A stretch of 64,000 nt of DNA from Vibrio sinensis (GCF_003605645.1 NZ_QVMU01000008.1:115061-179060), one strand, 5' to 3'; shown: positions 8,594 to 17,626, counted from the first letter of the stretch. Notes: generated from the letters alone by a model not told the origin. A program made the numbers and translations.

Positions 8594-9564
8594 GACTCCT
8601 CCCTAGTTCGAAACATTGGTAGTGTTAAGTCGCCATCGAACGTTTCAAAACACACTTCAACGGGCGTACCAATCGATAGGTTTTTAGGATCAACACCAAC
8701 CAACCCAGCGGTTAAGCGAACCCCCTCTTCCAGTTCGATCAATCCAATCGGATTTGGGTAATCAAACGGTGGAATTTCTGGGTAATGCATCACTACATAG
8801 GAGTACAACTCACCTTTACCACTCGCGACTTTGTAATCAAGGTCGAATGATTGACAATGGATACACACTGGTGCAGGTGGGTGCTGTAATTTATCGCAGC
8901 TTTTACAATGCTGAATGCGCAGTTCTTTCTCGTCACAACCGTCCCAGAAAAAGCGAGTGTCATCGCTGATCCCCGGTTTTGAACGCTTAATCACTGGAAT
9001 AGCTGGCTTGCTTTCAGTTTTAGTTTCTATTACCTGAGCCGGTTTAAACTTAAACACGCGGAATAACAATTCACCGACTTGTTCATCACCATATGGCTTT
9101 TGTGAAAAATAGGTCATTTTCAATGTCACAAAAAAACCAGTTCCGAGTGCTGTTTGCTTTTGATCGCTGAGTGAATCAAAACGCGTGGTGTAATAAAGAC
9201 GCTCACCCATTTTTAGGTAGCGCTCAAAGGTCAATTCTGAATTTACCGCGACGACCGACATATAGCCTTGCTCTTCAAGCAATTTAAGTACACCGTAAGG
9301 GTTATCATCCGTAGAGCCCGGCGGAAAATTGTCTTGGTACAAACCCGATTGACACCAGCTCTGTAGCATCGCTGGTGGCGCAACTAATCCTTCAAATTCC
9401 GTTTGAAGTGCGTATTCAGGGTCAATATATAGAGGATTTGTTACCCCCATTACTTCACACCACTGTCGCACCATTGCTGGATTCACTTCGTCCCACGCGT
9501 AAATTCGGCCAAACTCTTTGCCTACCATTTCGCGTATTGGGGTTAACCAGTTATTTTCAGACAA
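8590..9564 (-). CDS. chsH2: ChsH2-like MaoC + DUF35 protein
   Basis: The start is a TTG at 9564, six bases after AGGAGA; the open frame runs on to an ATG at 9657, but that stretch is a translated 15-bp repeat array. The 324-residue product has an N-terminal MaoC-like hot-dog (IREMVGKEFGRIYAW to about 195). The C-terminal DUF35 part has a zinc ribbon (IQHCKSCDKLQHPPAPVCIHC, two CxxC pairs) and an OB-fold. In the igr system the MaoC half pairs with ChsH1 and the DUF35 half activates Ltp2, and both partners are encoded just downstream. This is the first gene after the repeat array that separates it from the SDR at 9701-10471. Confidence 0.87.
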   Translation of the reverse strand: MSENNWLTPIREMVGKEFGRIYAWDEVNPAMVRQWCEVMGVTNPLYIDPEYALQTEFEGLVAPPAMLQSWCQSGLYQDNFPPGSTDDNPYGVLKLLEEQGYMSVVAVNSELTFERYLKMGERLYYTTRFDSLSDQKQTALGTGFFVTLKMTYFSQKPYGDEQVGELLFRVFKFKPAQVIETKTESKPAIPVIKRSKPGISDDTRFFWDGCDEKELRIQHCKSCDKLQHPPAPVCIHCQSFDLDYKVASGKGELYSYVVMHYPEIPPFDYPNPIGLIELEEGVRLTAGLVGVDPKNLSIGTPVEVCFETFDGDLTLPMFRTREES

Positions 9565-9580
9565 TGTCTTTCTCCTAATC

Positions 9581-9700
9581 TTCAAAACACAGCTTATTAA
9601 AAGTGTGCTTAATAAAACCGTACTTAATAAAGCAATTCGCAATGAAATAATGTTCAATAAAACAATGCGTTATGAATTGTTTTATTATGAACAATTGTGT
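9581..9700. repeat. eight degenerate 15-bp tandem units
   Basis: Exactly 120 bp divide into eight 15-bp units, for example AATAAAACCGTACTT (9611), AATAAAGCAATTCGC (9626) and AATAAAACAATGCGT (9656). The array fills the gap between the SDR stop codon at 9701 and the chsH2 ribosome site. It has one frame open on the minus strand, which makes chsH2 look 31 residues longer than it is. Related arrays occur at 13390, 23333, 61025 and 63164. Confidence 0.8.
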
Positions 9701-10471
9701 TTATACGTCTGCCGCAGATAAGAAAGCAGGCTTCTCGCCTCCACCATGGAGCACCAGATTGCAGCCACTTCCATATAAGCAATGTTCCGATGCCAAAAAT
9801 AGGCACGCGCCGCCAATATCACTTGGCTCTGCCATACGCCCAAGGGGGATAGTCTGGCTTACCGCCGCAATACCCGCTTCATCACCATAATGAAGCGCAG
9901 ATTGTTCTGTTTTCACTAAACCTGGAGTCACAGCGACCACTCTCACCTTTGGTGCCCATTCAACAGCCAAAGATTGAACCAATGAGAGGACACCTGCTTT
10001 CGCTGCACCATAAGCCGCTGTACCTGGAGAGGGTCTTAGTGCACTGACACTGCTAATAAAAATAATCACGCCCTGACGAGATTGCTTTTGCATCAAAGTA
10101 TTGGCGCGCTGAGCGATATTGAGAGGAGCAATGAGGTTCAAGCGAATAATGCTTTCATGAAACCTCGGAGATGCCTTATCTGCCAATGCAAAAGGGCTAC
10201 CGCCTGCATTGTTAATCAATACATCTAACTCGCCATATTCACTCTCGATAACAGAAAACAGCGTATCGACTGAATCTAAGTCTCGAACATCAACAGGTAG
10301 AAAACGGGCCTCTCGCCCTCCGCTTGCCGGTAGTGTCTCGGGTGCGGATCGACCACACACGATCACATCTGCTCCACTGTCTAAAAACGTCTTAGCGATC
10401 CCAGCACCAATCCCTTTAGTGCCGCCGGTAATCAAAACGGTTTTGCCTTTATTTTCGAATTGCATCATCAC
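9701..10471 (-). CDS. short-chain dehydrogenase/reductase
   Basis: A 256-residue SDR. Three consecutive ATG codons follow AGGGGAAG, so the start is at or within two codons of 10471. Motifs are TGGTKGIG (nucleotide loop), NNAGG, SSVSA and YGAAKAG (Ser-Tyr-Lys). The C-terminal tail GGGEKPAFL is distinctive and, from memory, shared with SDRs of actinobacterial cholesterol regulons (Rv3549c region). It likely oxidises or reduces a hydroxyl/keto group on a steroid or its CoA-linked side chain. It is divergent from the crotonase at 10612 and shares the single dyad at 10545-10562 with it; this gene and chsH2 through the partial thiolase form one minus-strand series. Confidence 0.82.
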   Translation of the reverse strand: MMMQFENKGKTVLITGGTKGIGAGIAKTFLDSGADVIVCGRSAPETLPASGGREARFLPVDVRDLDSVDTLFSVIESEYGELDVLINNAGGSPFALADKASPRFHESIIRLNLIAPLNIAQRANTLMQKQSRQGVIIFISSVSALRPSPGTAAYGAAKAGVLSLVQSLAVEWAPKVRVVAVTPGLVKTEQSALHYGDEAGIAAVSQTIPLGRMAEPSDIGGACLFLASEHCLYGSGCNLVLHGGGEKPAFLSAADV

Positions 10472-10544
10472 TTCCCCTATCGTTTTCCTTCACAATGGAA
10501 AGAACCTCATATTGCTATTCTCATCACTACACCCCACAAATTCG

Positions 10545-10562
10545 TCGTCTAAATGGACGATG
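10545..10562. promoter_or_regulatory. candidate steroid-regulon operator 2 (shared, divergent)
   Basis: Plus strand TCGTCT-AAA-TGGACGATG, 50 bp before the crotonase start at 10612 and 74 bp before the SDR start at 10471. It is the most symmetric copy (TCGTC and GACGA half-sites), fitting use by both divergent genes. Confidence 0.7.
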
Positions 10563-10611
10563 ATAAAAAGCTTTATCCGTAGAGAATTTGCATTAAATAA
10601 GAGGCGTTTCG

Positions 10612-11409
10612 ATGGATGAATGTATGGAAGAATGTAAAGAGAACACTGTTTTACTGTCTTACCCTAATAAGGGCGTGGCGCAGTTAACATTAAACAGACC
10701 CCAAGCAACCAACGCACTTAGCCTTGATCTTCAAAAGCAACTTGCCGAATATTTTGAACAATTATCCGATGACCCAGAGGTTCGTTGTATCGTGCTGACC
10801 GGAGGTGAGAATGTCTTTGCTGCTGGAGGGGATATTCATAGCATGGTTGATTGCGGAGCCATCGACATTTACAAGCGTCATACTGAAAGGCTGTGGGCTC
10901 CGATAGCCAACTGTCCTAAACCGATTGTCGCGGCAGTATGTGGTTACGCATACGGTGGTGGGTGTGAATTAATGATGCATGCAGACATCATCATTGCCGG
11001 CGAAAGTGCTTCATTTTGTCAGCCAGAAATTAATATTGGCATCATGCCCGGAATTGGTGGAACGCAGCGATTAGTTCGCGCTGTTGGCAAAGTAAAAGCG
11101 ATGCAGATGGCGCTAACAGGTAAGCCGATTTCGGCCTATGAAGCTTGGGTATCAGGGCTAGTGAGTGAAACTTGTGCCGACAATGATGTGCTCGCACATG
11201 CCAATACTGTTGCAAAGAAAGTCGCAAGAATGCCCCCACTCGCCGCAGAACAAATAAAAGAAGTCATTAATGCCGGTATGGATGCTTCTCTGGATTCCGC
11301 TATGGCACTCGAACGTAAAGCAAACGCTCTACTGTTTGCTTCACAAGATCAAACAGAGGGCATGAAAGCTTTCATCGAAAAGCGCTATCCTGATTTTAAA
11401 GGACGCTAA
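10612..11409 (+). CDS. enoyl-CoA hydratase (crotonase family)
   Basis: A 265-residue crotonase. The oxyanion-hole segments AAGGDIHSM and CGYAYGGGCELMMHADIIIA are present. Both catalytic glutamates are visible, in GGCELMMHAD and in QPEINIGIMPGIGGTQRL, so it should be an active hydratase like the classical short-chain enzymes. It would hydrate an enoyl-CoA intermediate during side-chain or ring-fragment beta-oxidation. It is transcribed alone on the plus strand from the shared operator region, with a terminator-like hairpin at 11421-11446. The substrate cannot be inferred. Confidence 0.88.
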   Translation: MDECMEECKENTVLLSYPNKGVAQLTLNRPQATNALSLDLQKQLAEYFEQLSDDPEVRCIVLTGGENVFAAGGDIHSMVDCGAIDIYKRHTERLWAPIANCPKPIVAAVCGYAYGGGCELMMHADIIIAGESASFCQPEINIGIMPGIGGTQRLVRAVGKVKAMQMALTGKPISAYEAWVSGLVSETCADNDVLAHANTVAKKVARMPPLAAEQIKEVINAGMDASLDSAMALERKANALLFASQDQTEGMKAFIEKRYPDFKGR

Positions 11410-11420
11410 TCTTAGCTCAC

Positions 11421-11446
11421 AGAGCACTAGTCTAGACTGGTGCTCT
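11421..11446 (+). terminator. hairpin after crotonase gene
   Basis: AGAGCACTAGTC pairs with GACTGGTGCTCT around a TA loop (one G-T pair), followed by a CTCT-rich stretch rather than a clean T-run. It ends the single-gene unit at 10612-11409. Confidence 0.55.
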
Positions 11447-11649
11447 CTCTGCATGGTCATTAATTGACTATTAACGACCAAGGCCATTGATGGCTGTCCC
11501 TCCAAGAGTCCCTTTCCAAAAATTCATCTCTATTTTGAATTTCAATCTGAAAAAGAGTGATATTTTGGCTAAAAATAACGTTTCGTGATTGACGCAAACG
11601 TTTGCTATATGTAAGTTACGCCATCTTTTTTATTGATAAGTATGTCGTT

Positions 11650-12456
11650 ATGTTTATTCGTTTAATTGCGCTTGCCCCAGTTGTTGTCTCTTTTTCTATT
11701 TTTGCCCAACCACAACCTATCTTGATACAAGGTGCCATGGAAATCGAAACCAGTACCCTTGTTTCGGCACTAAAAGAATCTAAACAGACAACCGTTGGTT
11801 CTTGGACTTTTTGGCAAGGTGAAATTGATGGCTATCCAGTGGTCGTTTCTCGTACTGAAGTTGGCTTAGCAAATGCGGCGGCTTCAACCACTATTGGCAT
11901 CGAAAATTTCAATCCAAAGTACATTATCAACCAAGGCACTTCTGGTGGTCACGATCCGAAATTGTACCGTGGTGATATTGTTGTCGGTGAAGCAAGCTTC
12001 AACATGGGCGCTTACAAATCTACATTCAAAGAAAAAGGCCAAGGCATTGACCCAACTCAATGGCAAAACTTCGATGTAACCATGCGTTTACGTGAAAATG
12101 GCGAATTTGTTGAATACAAACAATTTAAAGCCGATGAGAAACTGGTCAATATCGCCTACTCACAAGCAGACGTGTACAAGAACGGCAAAGTCGTTAAAGG
12201 TCTAATTGGCTCAGCAGACGAATGGAACCGAGAAGTCGATCGCATCAACTGGTTCCACGACACGCTAGGCACTTCAGTTGAAGAAATGGAAACTTCAGCT
12301 GCCGCACTCGTCGCGCAAGCCTATCAAGTCCCATTTGTTGGTATCCGTGTTCTTTCTAACACTGATCAACACAAACAAGATTTTGACCCACAAACCGCTA
12401 TTGATTGTCAGCTCTATACCCTAGATGTTGTTAAGGCACTGATTAAACAACAATAA
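11650..12456 (+). CDS. exported 5'-methylthioadenosine/nucleoside phosphorylase-family protein
   Basis: Start chosen at ATG 11650 so that a signal peptide ([20 protein letters not shown]) opens the protein; the open frame begins 16 codons earlier. The mature part is a PNP/UDP-type fold: [37 protein letters not shown] (ribose-binding Glu) and [10 protein letters not shown]. In cytosolic MTA/SAH nucleosidases the last motif is SDxAD with a catalytic Asp. Here Asn follows the Ser, so substrate choice or activity may differ. It probably salvages nucleosides in the periplasm. It has no evident link to steroid catabolism and no operator, and it forms an insert with the fasciclin gene. Confidence 0.8.
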   Translation: MFIRLIALAPVVVSFSIFAQPQPILIQGAMEIETSTLVSALKESKQTTVGSWTFWQGEIDGYPVVVSRTEVGLANAAASTTIGIENFNPKYIINQGTSGGHDPKLYRGDIVVGEASFNMGAYKSTFKEKGQGIDPTQWQNFDVTMRLRENGEFVEYKQFKADEKLVNIAYSQADVYKNGKVVKGLIGSADEWNREVDRINWFHDTLGTSVEEMETSAAALVAQAYQVPFVGIRVLSNTDQHKQDFDPQTAIDCQLYTLDVVKALIKQQ

Positions 12457-12475
12457 ATTTTCCATATTCAATTTA

Positions 12476-12502
12476 GAAAAGAGGTCGTTTACCTCTTTTC
12501 TT
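12476..12502 (+). terminator. rho-independent terminator
   Basis: GAAAAGAGGT-cgttt-ACCTCTTTTC stem immediately after the nucleosidase gene, followed by a T/C-rich tract. Confidence 0.75.
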
Positions 12503-12710
12503 CCCCGTCCCCTTATCTATTCCCCCCGAATTGATCCTCTGTTACCCAATCACATCGAGTTACATTGAACGGACAGGTCGAACTTATTAAACAGAAATTC
12601 TTATGATCCAATCCATTTAGAGCTGCGTAATAACTTTTCGGAAACCATGCAAAATCACATGCAGAATTATACGCCAAGCCAAAACGCAGCCATTTAAAAA
12701 GGACGATATA

Positions 12711-13208
12711 ATGTTTAGAAAAGTAGCTACCTGTGCATCTTTAGTTGTCGCTACCGCGACATTTTCCACGATTGCTCTAGCCGATCACCATGGGATGAAG
12801 AAAGACATCGTTGATGTCGCCGTTGAAAATGGTTCATTCAACACGTTAGTCACCGCAGTGAAAGCGGCTGAGCTGGTTGGTACATTAAAAAGCGATGGTC
12901 CTTTTACCGTCTTTGCTCCCACTGATGCAGCATTTGAAAAACTACCAGACGGCACTGTCGAAATGCTTTTGAAACCAGAAAACAAAGATAAGCTTGTTTC
13001 AATCCTCACTTACCATGTCGTACCTGGAGAAGTTACGGCTGCTGAGGTAGTAAAAATGAAAGACGCCAAAACGGTTCAAGGTGAGTTAGTCAGCTTTACT
13101 ATCAACGGCGACAAAGTGATGGTCAATGATGCCACTGTCATTGGGACAGACGTTGATGCAAGCAATGGCGTTATACATGTTATTGATACGGTCTTGATGC
13201 CGCAATAA
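12711..13208 (+). CDS. secreted fasciclin (FAS1) domain protein
   Basis: A 165-residue protein with a cleavable signal peptide (about residues 1-24, ending STIALA) and one FAS1 domain. The H1 motif [15 protein letters not shown] and the YHVVPG and [13 protein letters not shown] segments are all visible. FAS1 proteins are periplasmic or surface adhesion proteins of poorly defined function in bacteria. AAAAAGGACGATATA precedes the ATG. It stands alone between a nucleosidase and the convergent steroid operon, and nothing ties it to steroid use. Confidence 0.88.
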   Translation: MFRKVATCASLVVATATFSTIALADHHGMKKDIVDVAVENGSFNTLVTAVKAAELVGTLKSDGPFTVFAPTDAAFEKLPDGTVEMLLKPENKDKLVSILTYHVVPGEVTAAEVVKMKDAKTVQGELVSFTINGDKVMVNDATVIGTDVDASNGVIHVIDTVLMPQ

Positions 13209-13318
13209 GCTAAGAAGCAATCTTAAGAAAAGAAACAACCTTGAGCAAAAATGATATGTCTGAGTCGCATTGCTCTAAAAAATATAATCTTTTAGAAATA
13301 CTATTGTTTGAAAGCACA

Positions 13319-13351
13319 AAAAATCCGAGTGGGTCGCCTCACTCGGATTTC
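13319..13351. terminator. bidirectional terminator hairpin
   Basis: AAATCCGAGTG-ggtcgcc-TCACTCGGATTT forms an 11-bp stem with A-rich and T-ending flanks, between the fasciclin gene (+) and the convergent operon ending at 13475 (-). Confidence 0.8.
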
Positions 13352-13389
13352 TACATTGGTTAATCAAACGACTATCTACGCCGTTTCAC

Positions 13390-13479
13390 AGCAAAGAGCT
13401 TGTCACAAAATAGCTAGCAACGAACTTGCTTATAATGAACTAACGCGCAACGAATTAGCCGTCTAGATAATGAATTAAC
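13390..13479. repeat. degenerate 15-bp tandem array at gene end
   Basis: About six 15-bp units, for example ACGAACTTGCTTATA (13420), ATGAACTAACGCGCA (13435) and ACGAATTAGCCGTCT (13450). They run into the stop codon (13475-13477) of the minus-strand DUF35-MaoC gene. Same period as the arrays at 9581, 23333, 61025 and 63164. Confidence 0.65.
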
Positions 13480-14410
13480 GATACAAAATCACCAATTCAT
13501 TAATCACCGATGGACGTTCATTACCGACCACATGTGTCGTGACCTCAAGCGTCAACTGAAGACCTTTATGAGTATTCAGTGCAGACTTAACTCGAGAACG
13601 TGCATGCAAGTTTGAACCTACGGGCACTGGCGCAGGGAAACGCAATCTATCTGAGCCGTAATTAACCATAGTTTTGAAACCCGTGATCTCATAAGGCAAC
13701 GCCAGATCAAAACGCGATTGAAGAACCTGAACCAGAGCGCCATGAGCAATCGTGCTCCCAAATGGGCTCTCTTTTTTGGCGCGTTCTGGATCTGTGTGCA
13801 ACCAATAATCATCACCGGACAATTTGGCAAAATCATTGATCAATGTCTGATCGACCGTGATCTCATTACTCCATGGGGTAAAACCGAACGACGGTAGAGC
13901 AGAAACTGCAGCGCTATTATCAATTGAAATCTGCACTTGACCTTGATCGTTCTTGGCTAAATCCGCCAACGGATTTTTATATTCTAAGCGATCAAAGTCA
14001 GCTTCCTTGCCAGTGAACTGCAATAAGGTTGTTCCCTCAGCATCCACTTGTTCAAATACCGGCTTAAGTGCCATACCAACCGTAATTTGACTCTCATCGA
14101 GCCCTACGATCGTGGTGTTGATTTGCACACCCTCTTTCAATTTAACCACCGCCAATACTTGAGGTTTATCACTCTCAAATTCAGACATGGTCGGCACGCG
14201 AGCAATCGTAAAGCTATACAAGGTCGCTTCACCTGAGACTTCAGTCCACTCCAACTGATCGCTCAAGCAATGAGAACAGTGGTTGCGAGGATAGAACACC
14301 CAACCTTGGCAATCTTGGCAATGTTGAATTCGTACGACACCATCTTTTAACGATTGCCAAAATGGTGCAGAAATCGCCGTCTCTAACGGCATTGGTTTGC
14401 TATTACTCAT
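13475..14410 (-). CDS. DUF35-MaoC fusion: steroid side-chain hydratase and aldolase activator (Shy1-like)
   Basis: A 311-residue fusion with the domains of ChsH2 in reverse order. The N-terminal DUF35 part has a zinc ribbon (Cys31, 34, 45 and 48 in IQHCQDCQGW..NHCSHC) and an OB-fold to about residue 140. The C-terminal MaoC part (from about 175) has an intact D/H motif (SGDDYWLHTDPERA, then SPFGSTIAHGALVQV). It should hydrate the 22-ene of the five-carbon bile-acid side chain and also supply the DUF35 partner of the thiolase-like aldolase encoded 4 bp upstream. This corresponds in role to Shy1 of cholate-degrading Pseudomonas. The functional assignment is inferred from context and domain content. 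Confidence 0.85.
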   Translation of the reverse strand: MSNSKPMPLETAISAPFWQSLKDGVVRIQHCQDCQGWVFYPRNHCSHCLSDQLEWTEVSGEATLYSFTIARVPTMSEFESDKPQVLAVVKLKEGVQINTTIVGLDESQITVGMALKPVFEQVDAEGTTLLQFTGKEADFDRLEYKNPLADLAKNDQGQVQISIDNSAAVSALPSFGFTPWSNEITVDQTLINDFAKLSGDDYWLHTDPERAKKESPFGSTIAHGALVQVLQSRFDLALPYEITGFKTMVNYGSDRLRFPAPVPVGSNLHARSRVKSALNTHKGLQLTLEVTTHVVGNERPSVINELVILYR

Positions 14411-14414
14411 CGAC

Positions 14415-15626
14415 TTAAGCTCCTTGCAAGATCAACGCGCCTTGCTCACTCATTACTCCACCCGTACCACTGACAAATACTTGATCACATTTTGCCAATT
14501 GTCGTTTATCCCCTCGTCCGGCAATCTGCTGGAATGCTTCAATCACTTGCGACATGCCACCAGCGGCGCCAGATTGACCAAAGCTTAATTGGCCACCATG
14601 AGTATTAAGTGGGAAGTCGCCTTTAAAGGTTAGGTTGTGTTCATTAACGAATTTCATCCCCTCACCTTTTGGACAAAATCCTGCATCTTCCAGAGATAAA
14701 AGCGTTGTGATGGTATAACAATCGTAAAGTTGGGCTGCATCCATTTGGTCAGGTTTCATTCCAGCCATAGAAAACGCTTTTTCTGCCGCTTGCGCTAAAG
14801 GGGTCACCGTCATTTCATTACTATAAGATGGCGACTTATAAGAAAGACGTTCGCCAAAACCTTTTACAAACGCAGGACGGTGGCGACTACGCGCAGCCAG
14901 TTCTTTAGAAGTCACTAGTACCGCGGCTCCGCCAGCAACAGGCATCACAATTTCAAGTACATGAAGAGGATCTGCGACCACTTTACTCGCCAATACATCT
15001 TCCGCTGTTAGAGTTTGACCATTAAAGATCGCATCCGGATGGTATTGAGCGTTAAAGCGTTGATCGACGGCAATCTTCGCCATTGCTTTTTTATCATAAC
15101 CATATTGTGCTGCGTAACGCTGGGCGATCATCGCATAACCGGTATTTTGTCCGACGTGACCGTAAGGCAAATCAAATTCCGCTTCTGGCGCACCAAATGC
15201 TGTCGAGTGTCCACCATAACGCATGGCATTTGCCATCCAGCTTAAATCTTCACCTGGAGCAAAAGGTGCCATACGAGCAGGTATTACACACAATACTGCT
15301 TGGCATAATCCCATTTCGATTGCCGCTGCTGCGCGCCAAACCATACCTACGGACGAACAGCCTCCTAAATCGACAACTTCCGCAAAATTGACTTCAACAC
15401 CCAAATATTCAGCCGCCATAGCAGGTACAAAAATTGAGGCTTCGTGAAATTGTGGCCCATGTAAAACAAGACCATCTACATCTTTCATACTCAAACCTGC
15501 ATCTAAAACAGCCTGACGACTTAAGTCAGCCACTTGCTCTAGATGAAACATTTGAGGGGCGGTTTGATATTTTTCTGGCTTATATTGCGCCGCGCCAACG
15601 ATCGCTGCGGTTCCCTTTAATCCCAT
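14415..15626 (-). CDS. sal1: thiolase-like steroid aldolase, Sal1-like
   Basis: A 403-residue lipid-transfer-thiolase family protein (MGLKGTAAIVGAAQYKPEKYQT; DLGGCSSVGMVWRAAAAIEMG; YDCYTITTLLSLEDAGFCPKGEG; NTHGGQLSFGQSGAAGGMSQVIEAF). It is a second aldolase, distinct from Ltp2 at 5894-7069, with ribosome site AAGGAGTCCAAAA. Bile-acid degraders such as Pseudomonas stutzeri Chol1 use Sal1 to cleave the hydrated C5 side chain by an aldol reaction, giving a C22 aldehyde and acetyl-CoA. Sad then oxidises the aldehyde, and a Sad-like gene lies at 20892-22313. The adjacent DUF35-MaoC and CoA-ligase genes support this reading. Confidence 0.85.
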   Translation of the reverse strand: MGLKGTAAIVGAAQYKPEKYQTAPQMFHLEQVADLSRQAVLDAGLSMKDVDGLVLHGPQFHEASIFVPAMAAEYLGVEVNFAEVVDLGGCSSVGMVWRAAAAIEMGLCQAVLCVIPARMAPFAPGEDLSWMANAMRYGGHSTAFGAPEAEFDLPYGHVGQNTGYAMIAQRYAAQYGYDKKAMAKIAVDQRFNAQYHPDAIFNGQTLTAEDVLASKVVADPLHVLEIVMPVAGGAAVLVTSKELAARSRHRPAFVKGFGERLSYKSPSYSNEMTVTPLAQAAEKAFSMAGMKPDQMDAAQLYDCYTITTLLSLEDAGFCPKGEGMKFVNEHNLTFKGDFPLNTHGGQLSFGQSGAAGGMSQVIEAFQQIAGRGDKRQLAKCDQVFVSGTGGVMSEQGALILQGA

Positions 15627-15637
15627 TTTTGGACTCC

Positions 15638-17530
15638 TTATCCCTGCTCACTATGTTGAAATGGTGGATACCCCACGGCAGCCAGCCTATCCGGCGAATA
15701 TGACTCGTATGTTGAAGCCTCTTCATTACGGATGAATAATGGGTCTCGACACGCTTTCGGATCGTAACCTTGTCTTTGTAAGTCCACTTTACGCAACTTA
15801 AATGTGGTGGTGATATCGGCAGCTCCACAAACTCGAACAAATTGTGGCGCCGCGTAACGCGGTAATCGTTGTTCGGTTAATTGAAAGAACGCTTTTGGAT
15901 CAAATGTTTCTCCATCTTGCATCACTATCGCTGCCATACCAGCGCGCCCTTCATGGTTCGGAACCAACACACCGTAGATATTGATAGTTTCAGCACCTTG
16001 GAAATCTTCAAGCGCCGTCGCGACCTCTTGAGTTGACACATTTTCACTTTTCCAGCGATACGTATCCCCAATGCGGTCAACAAAATAGTAATAGTCATCC
16101 TGATCGTAACGGAGCAAATCGCCGGAACGCCAGTAAGCATCATCACTTTTCAGTACATTTCGAACGATTTTTTGTTCTGATGCTTCTGCTGAGGTGTAAC
16201 CCTCGAAGCGGCCGGCTCCCATATCAGGGTGATTGATGATCATCCCTAAGGCTTCACCCACTTCCCCTTCCTGACATGGAATACAAAAGCCTTGATCATC
16301 TTTAATATATTGATCCGCTTCAACATCATATCGAACCAAAAGGAAATTGGTCTTTTTCTTATCAGGAACACGACCACAAGAACCAATATAGTTATCAAGG
16401 TTGATCAAATTAGTGTTCGCTTCTGTTGAACCCCAACCCTCATAAACGTCCATCGAGCCAAATTTATCCAACCAACGACGCCATGATTCCGCAGTTAGCC
16501 CCGCTCCTAACATAGCGCGAACCTGATGATCTCTATAACCCTGCTCTTGGTTGTTTGCGTCATCGTGATTGAGTAAATAACGGCAAATTTCACCGATATA
16601 TTGCACGACAGTCACTTGGTTATTCTTAATGTCAGGCCAGAAAGAACGGACACTAAATTTACGTCTTAGGAGAATAGATGATCCAGCAGCTAAGGCTGTA
16701 GATGTGATAGAAGTTGCAGCTGCACCATGATAAAGAGGCAGAAAACAATAGAAAATATCATCAGGGACCGCATCCAAAGTCACGTGCATCACGTCACCTG
16801 AACACATCCAACGCATATGGCTGTATATCGCGGCTTTCGGTAGGCCAGTCGTTCCTGATGTGAAAATCAGAAGTGACGGCATTTCTGCTGTAACTGCTGA
16901 ACGCACCGATTTATCAAACGATTCTATTGAGGCGGCTTCAAGCGCATGGGCAAAACTCGCATCAAACTGAGCATTAACCTCACTCGTGGCTGGCTTTTCC
17001 GAATCCGGTAACAAATACAACGGGAGATCCGTAAGCTGATCCATTGTTTTAGCAAACAGTGAAGCACATTCTTCACCCACTAATACCATTTTAGGGTTAC
17101 ATGCTTCGAGTGCATGCACCAAAGGTGTGCCGTGAATTTGTGTATTAATAAAGGCGACGGTTGCCCCTATTTTTGCCAATCCAAACCACGCAAAAAAGAA
17201 TTCAGGTCGATTCTCAAGGGCTATCGCACATACATCTCCGGCTCTGAGACCCAGTTTATAAGCAGTATGGGCGATCTTATTTGCTTGATGATCAACCTCA
17301 AGATAACTCAAAGACCGATCGTTGTAGATCAAAAATGATTGATCTGCTCTTTGGCTTACTTGGTGCTCAAATCGATCCGCGAGCGTGTAATGATCAGACG
17401 GTTTTATTAACATCGCCGCTTTCGCTCTACGATCCATTTTTTCCTGTGTCTCACTGCGAGGAACAGGCAAAATGACGTCTGCTACTTCGTCATAGGTGGC
17501 ATCCACCTTCGGACTTATTGTGTCTGTCAT
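15638..17530 (-). CDS. steroid (bile acid) CoA ligase, FATP/FadD17-like
   Basis: A 630-residue AMP-forming acyl-CoA synthetase of the very-long-chain/FATP class. Motifs are the P-loop IFTSGTTGLPKAAIYSH, YEGWGSTEANTN and the C-terminal hinge YWRSGDLLRYDQDDYYYFVDRIGDTYRWKSENVST. Length and motifs fit the bulky-substrate ligases used for steroid side chains. It would activate the C24 carboxyl of a bile acid as the first committed step. It is the first gene of a three-gene operon (ligase, Sal1-like aldolase, DUF35-MaoC) with an operator dyad 97 bp upstream of ATG 17530. Whether it prefers C24 or C22 acids is not visible. Confidence 0.88.
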   Translation of the reverse strand: MTDTISPKVDATYDEVADVILPVPRSETQEKMDRRAKAAMLIKPSDHYTLADRFEHQVSQRADQSFLIYNDRSLSYLEVDHQANKIAHTAYKLGLRAGDVCAIALENRPEFFFAWFGLAKIGATVAFINTQIHGTPLVHALEACNPKMVLVGEECASLFAKTMDQLTDLPLYLLPDSEKPATSEVNAQFDASFAHALEAASIESFDKSVRSAVTAEMPSLLIFTSGTTGLPKAAIYSHMRWMCSGDVMHVTLDAVPDDIFYCFLPLYHGAAATSITSTALAAGSSILLRRKFSVRSFWPDIKNNQVTVVQYIGEICRYLLNHDDANNQEQGYRDHQVRAMLGAGLTAESWRRWLDKFGSMDVYEGWGSTEANTNLINLDNYIGSCGRVPDKKKTNFLLVRYDVEADQYIKDDQGFCIPCQEGEVGEALGMIINHPDMGAGRFEGYTSAEASEQKIVRNVLKSDDAYWRSGDLLRYDQDDYYYFVDRIGDTYRWKSENVSTQEVATALEDFQGAETINIYGVLVPNHEGRAGMAAIVMQDGETFDPKAFFQLTEQRLPRYAAPQFVRVCGAADITTTFKLRKVDLQRQGYDPKACRDPLFIRNEEASTYESYSPDRLAAVGYPPFQHSEQG

Positions 17531-17626
17531 AGTAACTTCCTGCCGTATTCTATCGGATACCTTTCAATATCCGCATTTCCAACATAATTGAACCAACCTT
17601 ATGTTTGAAAAACTTGCGCAAACTAA

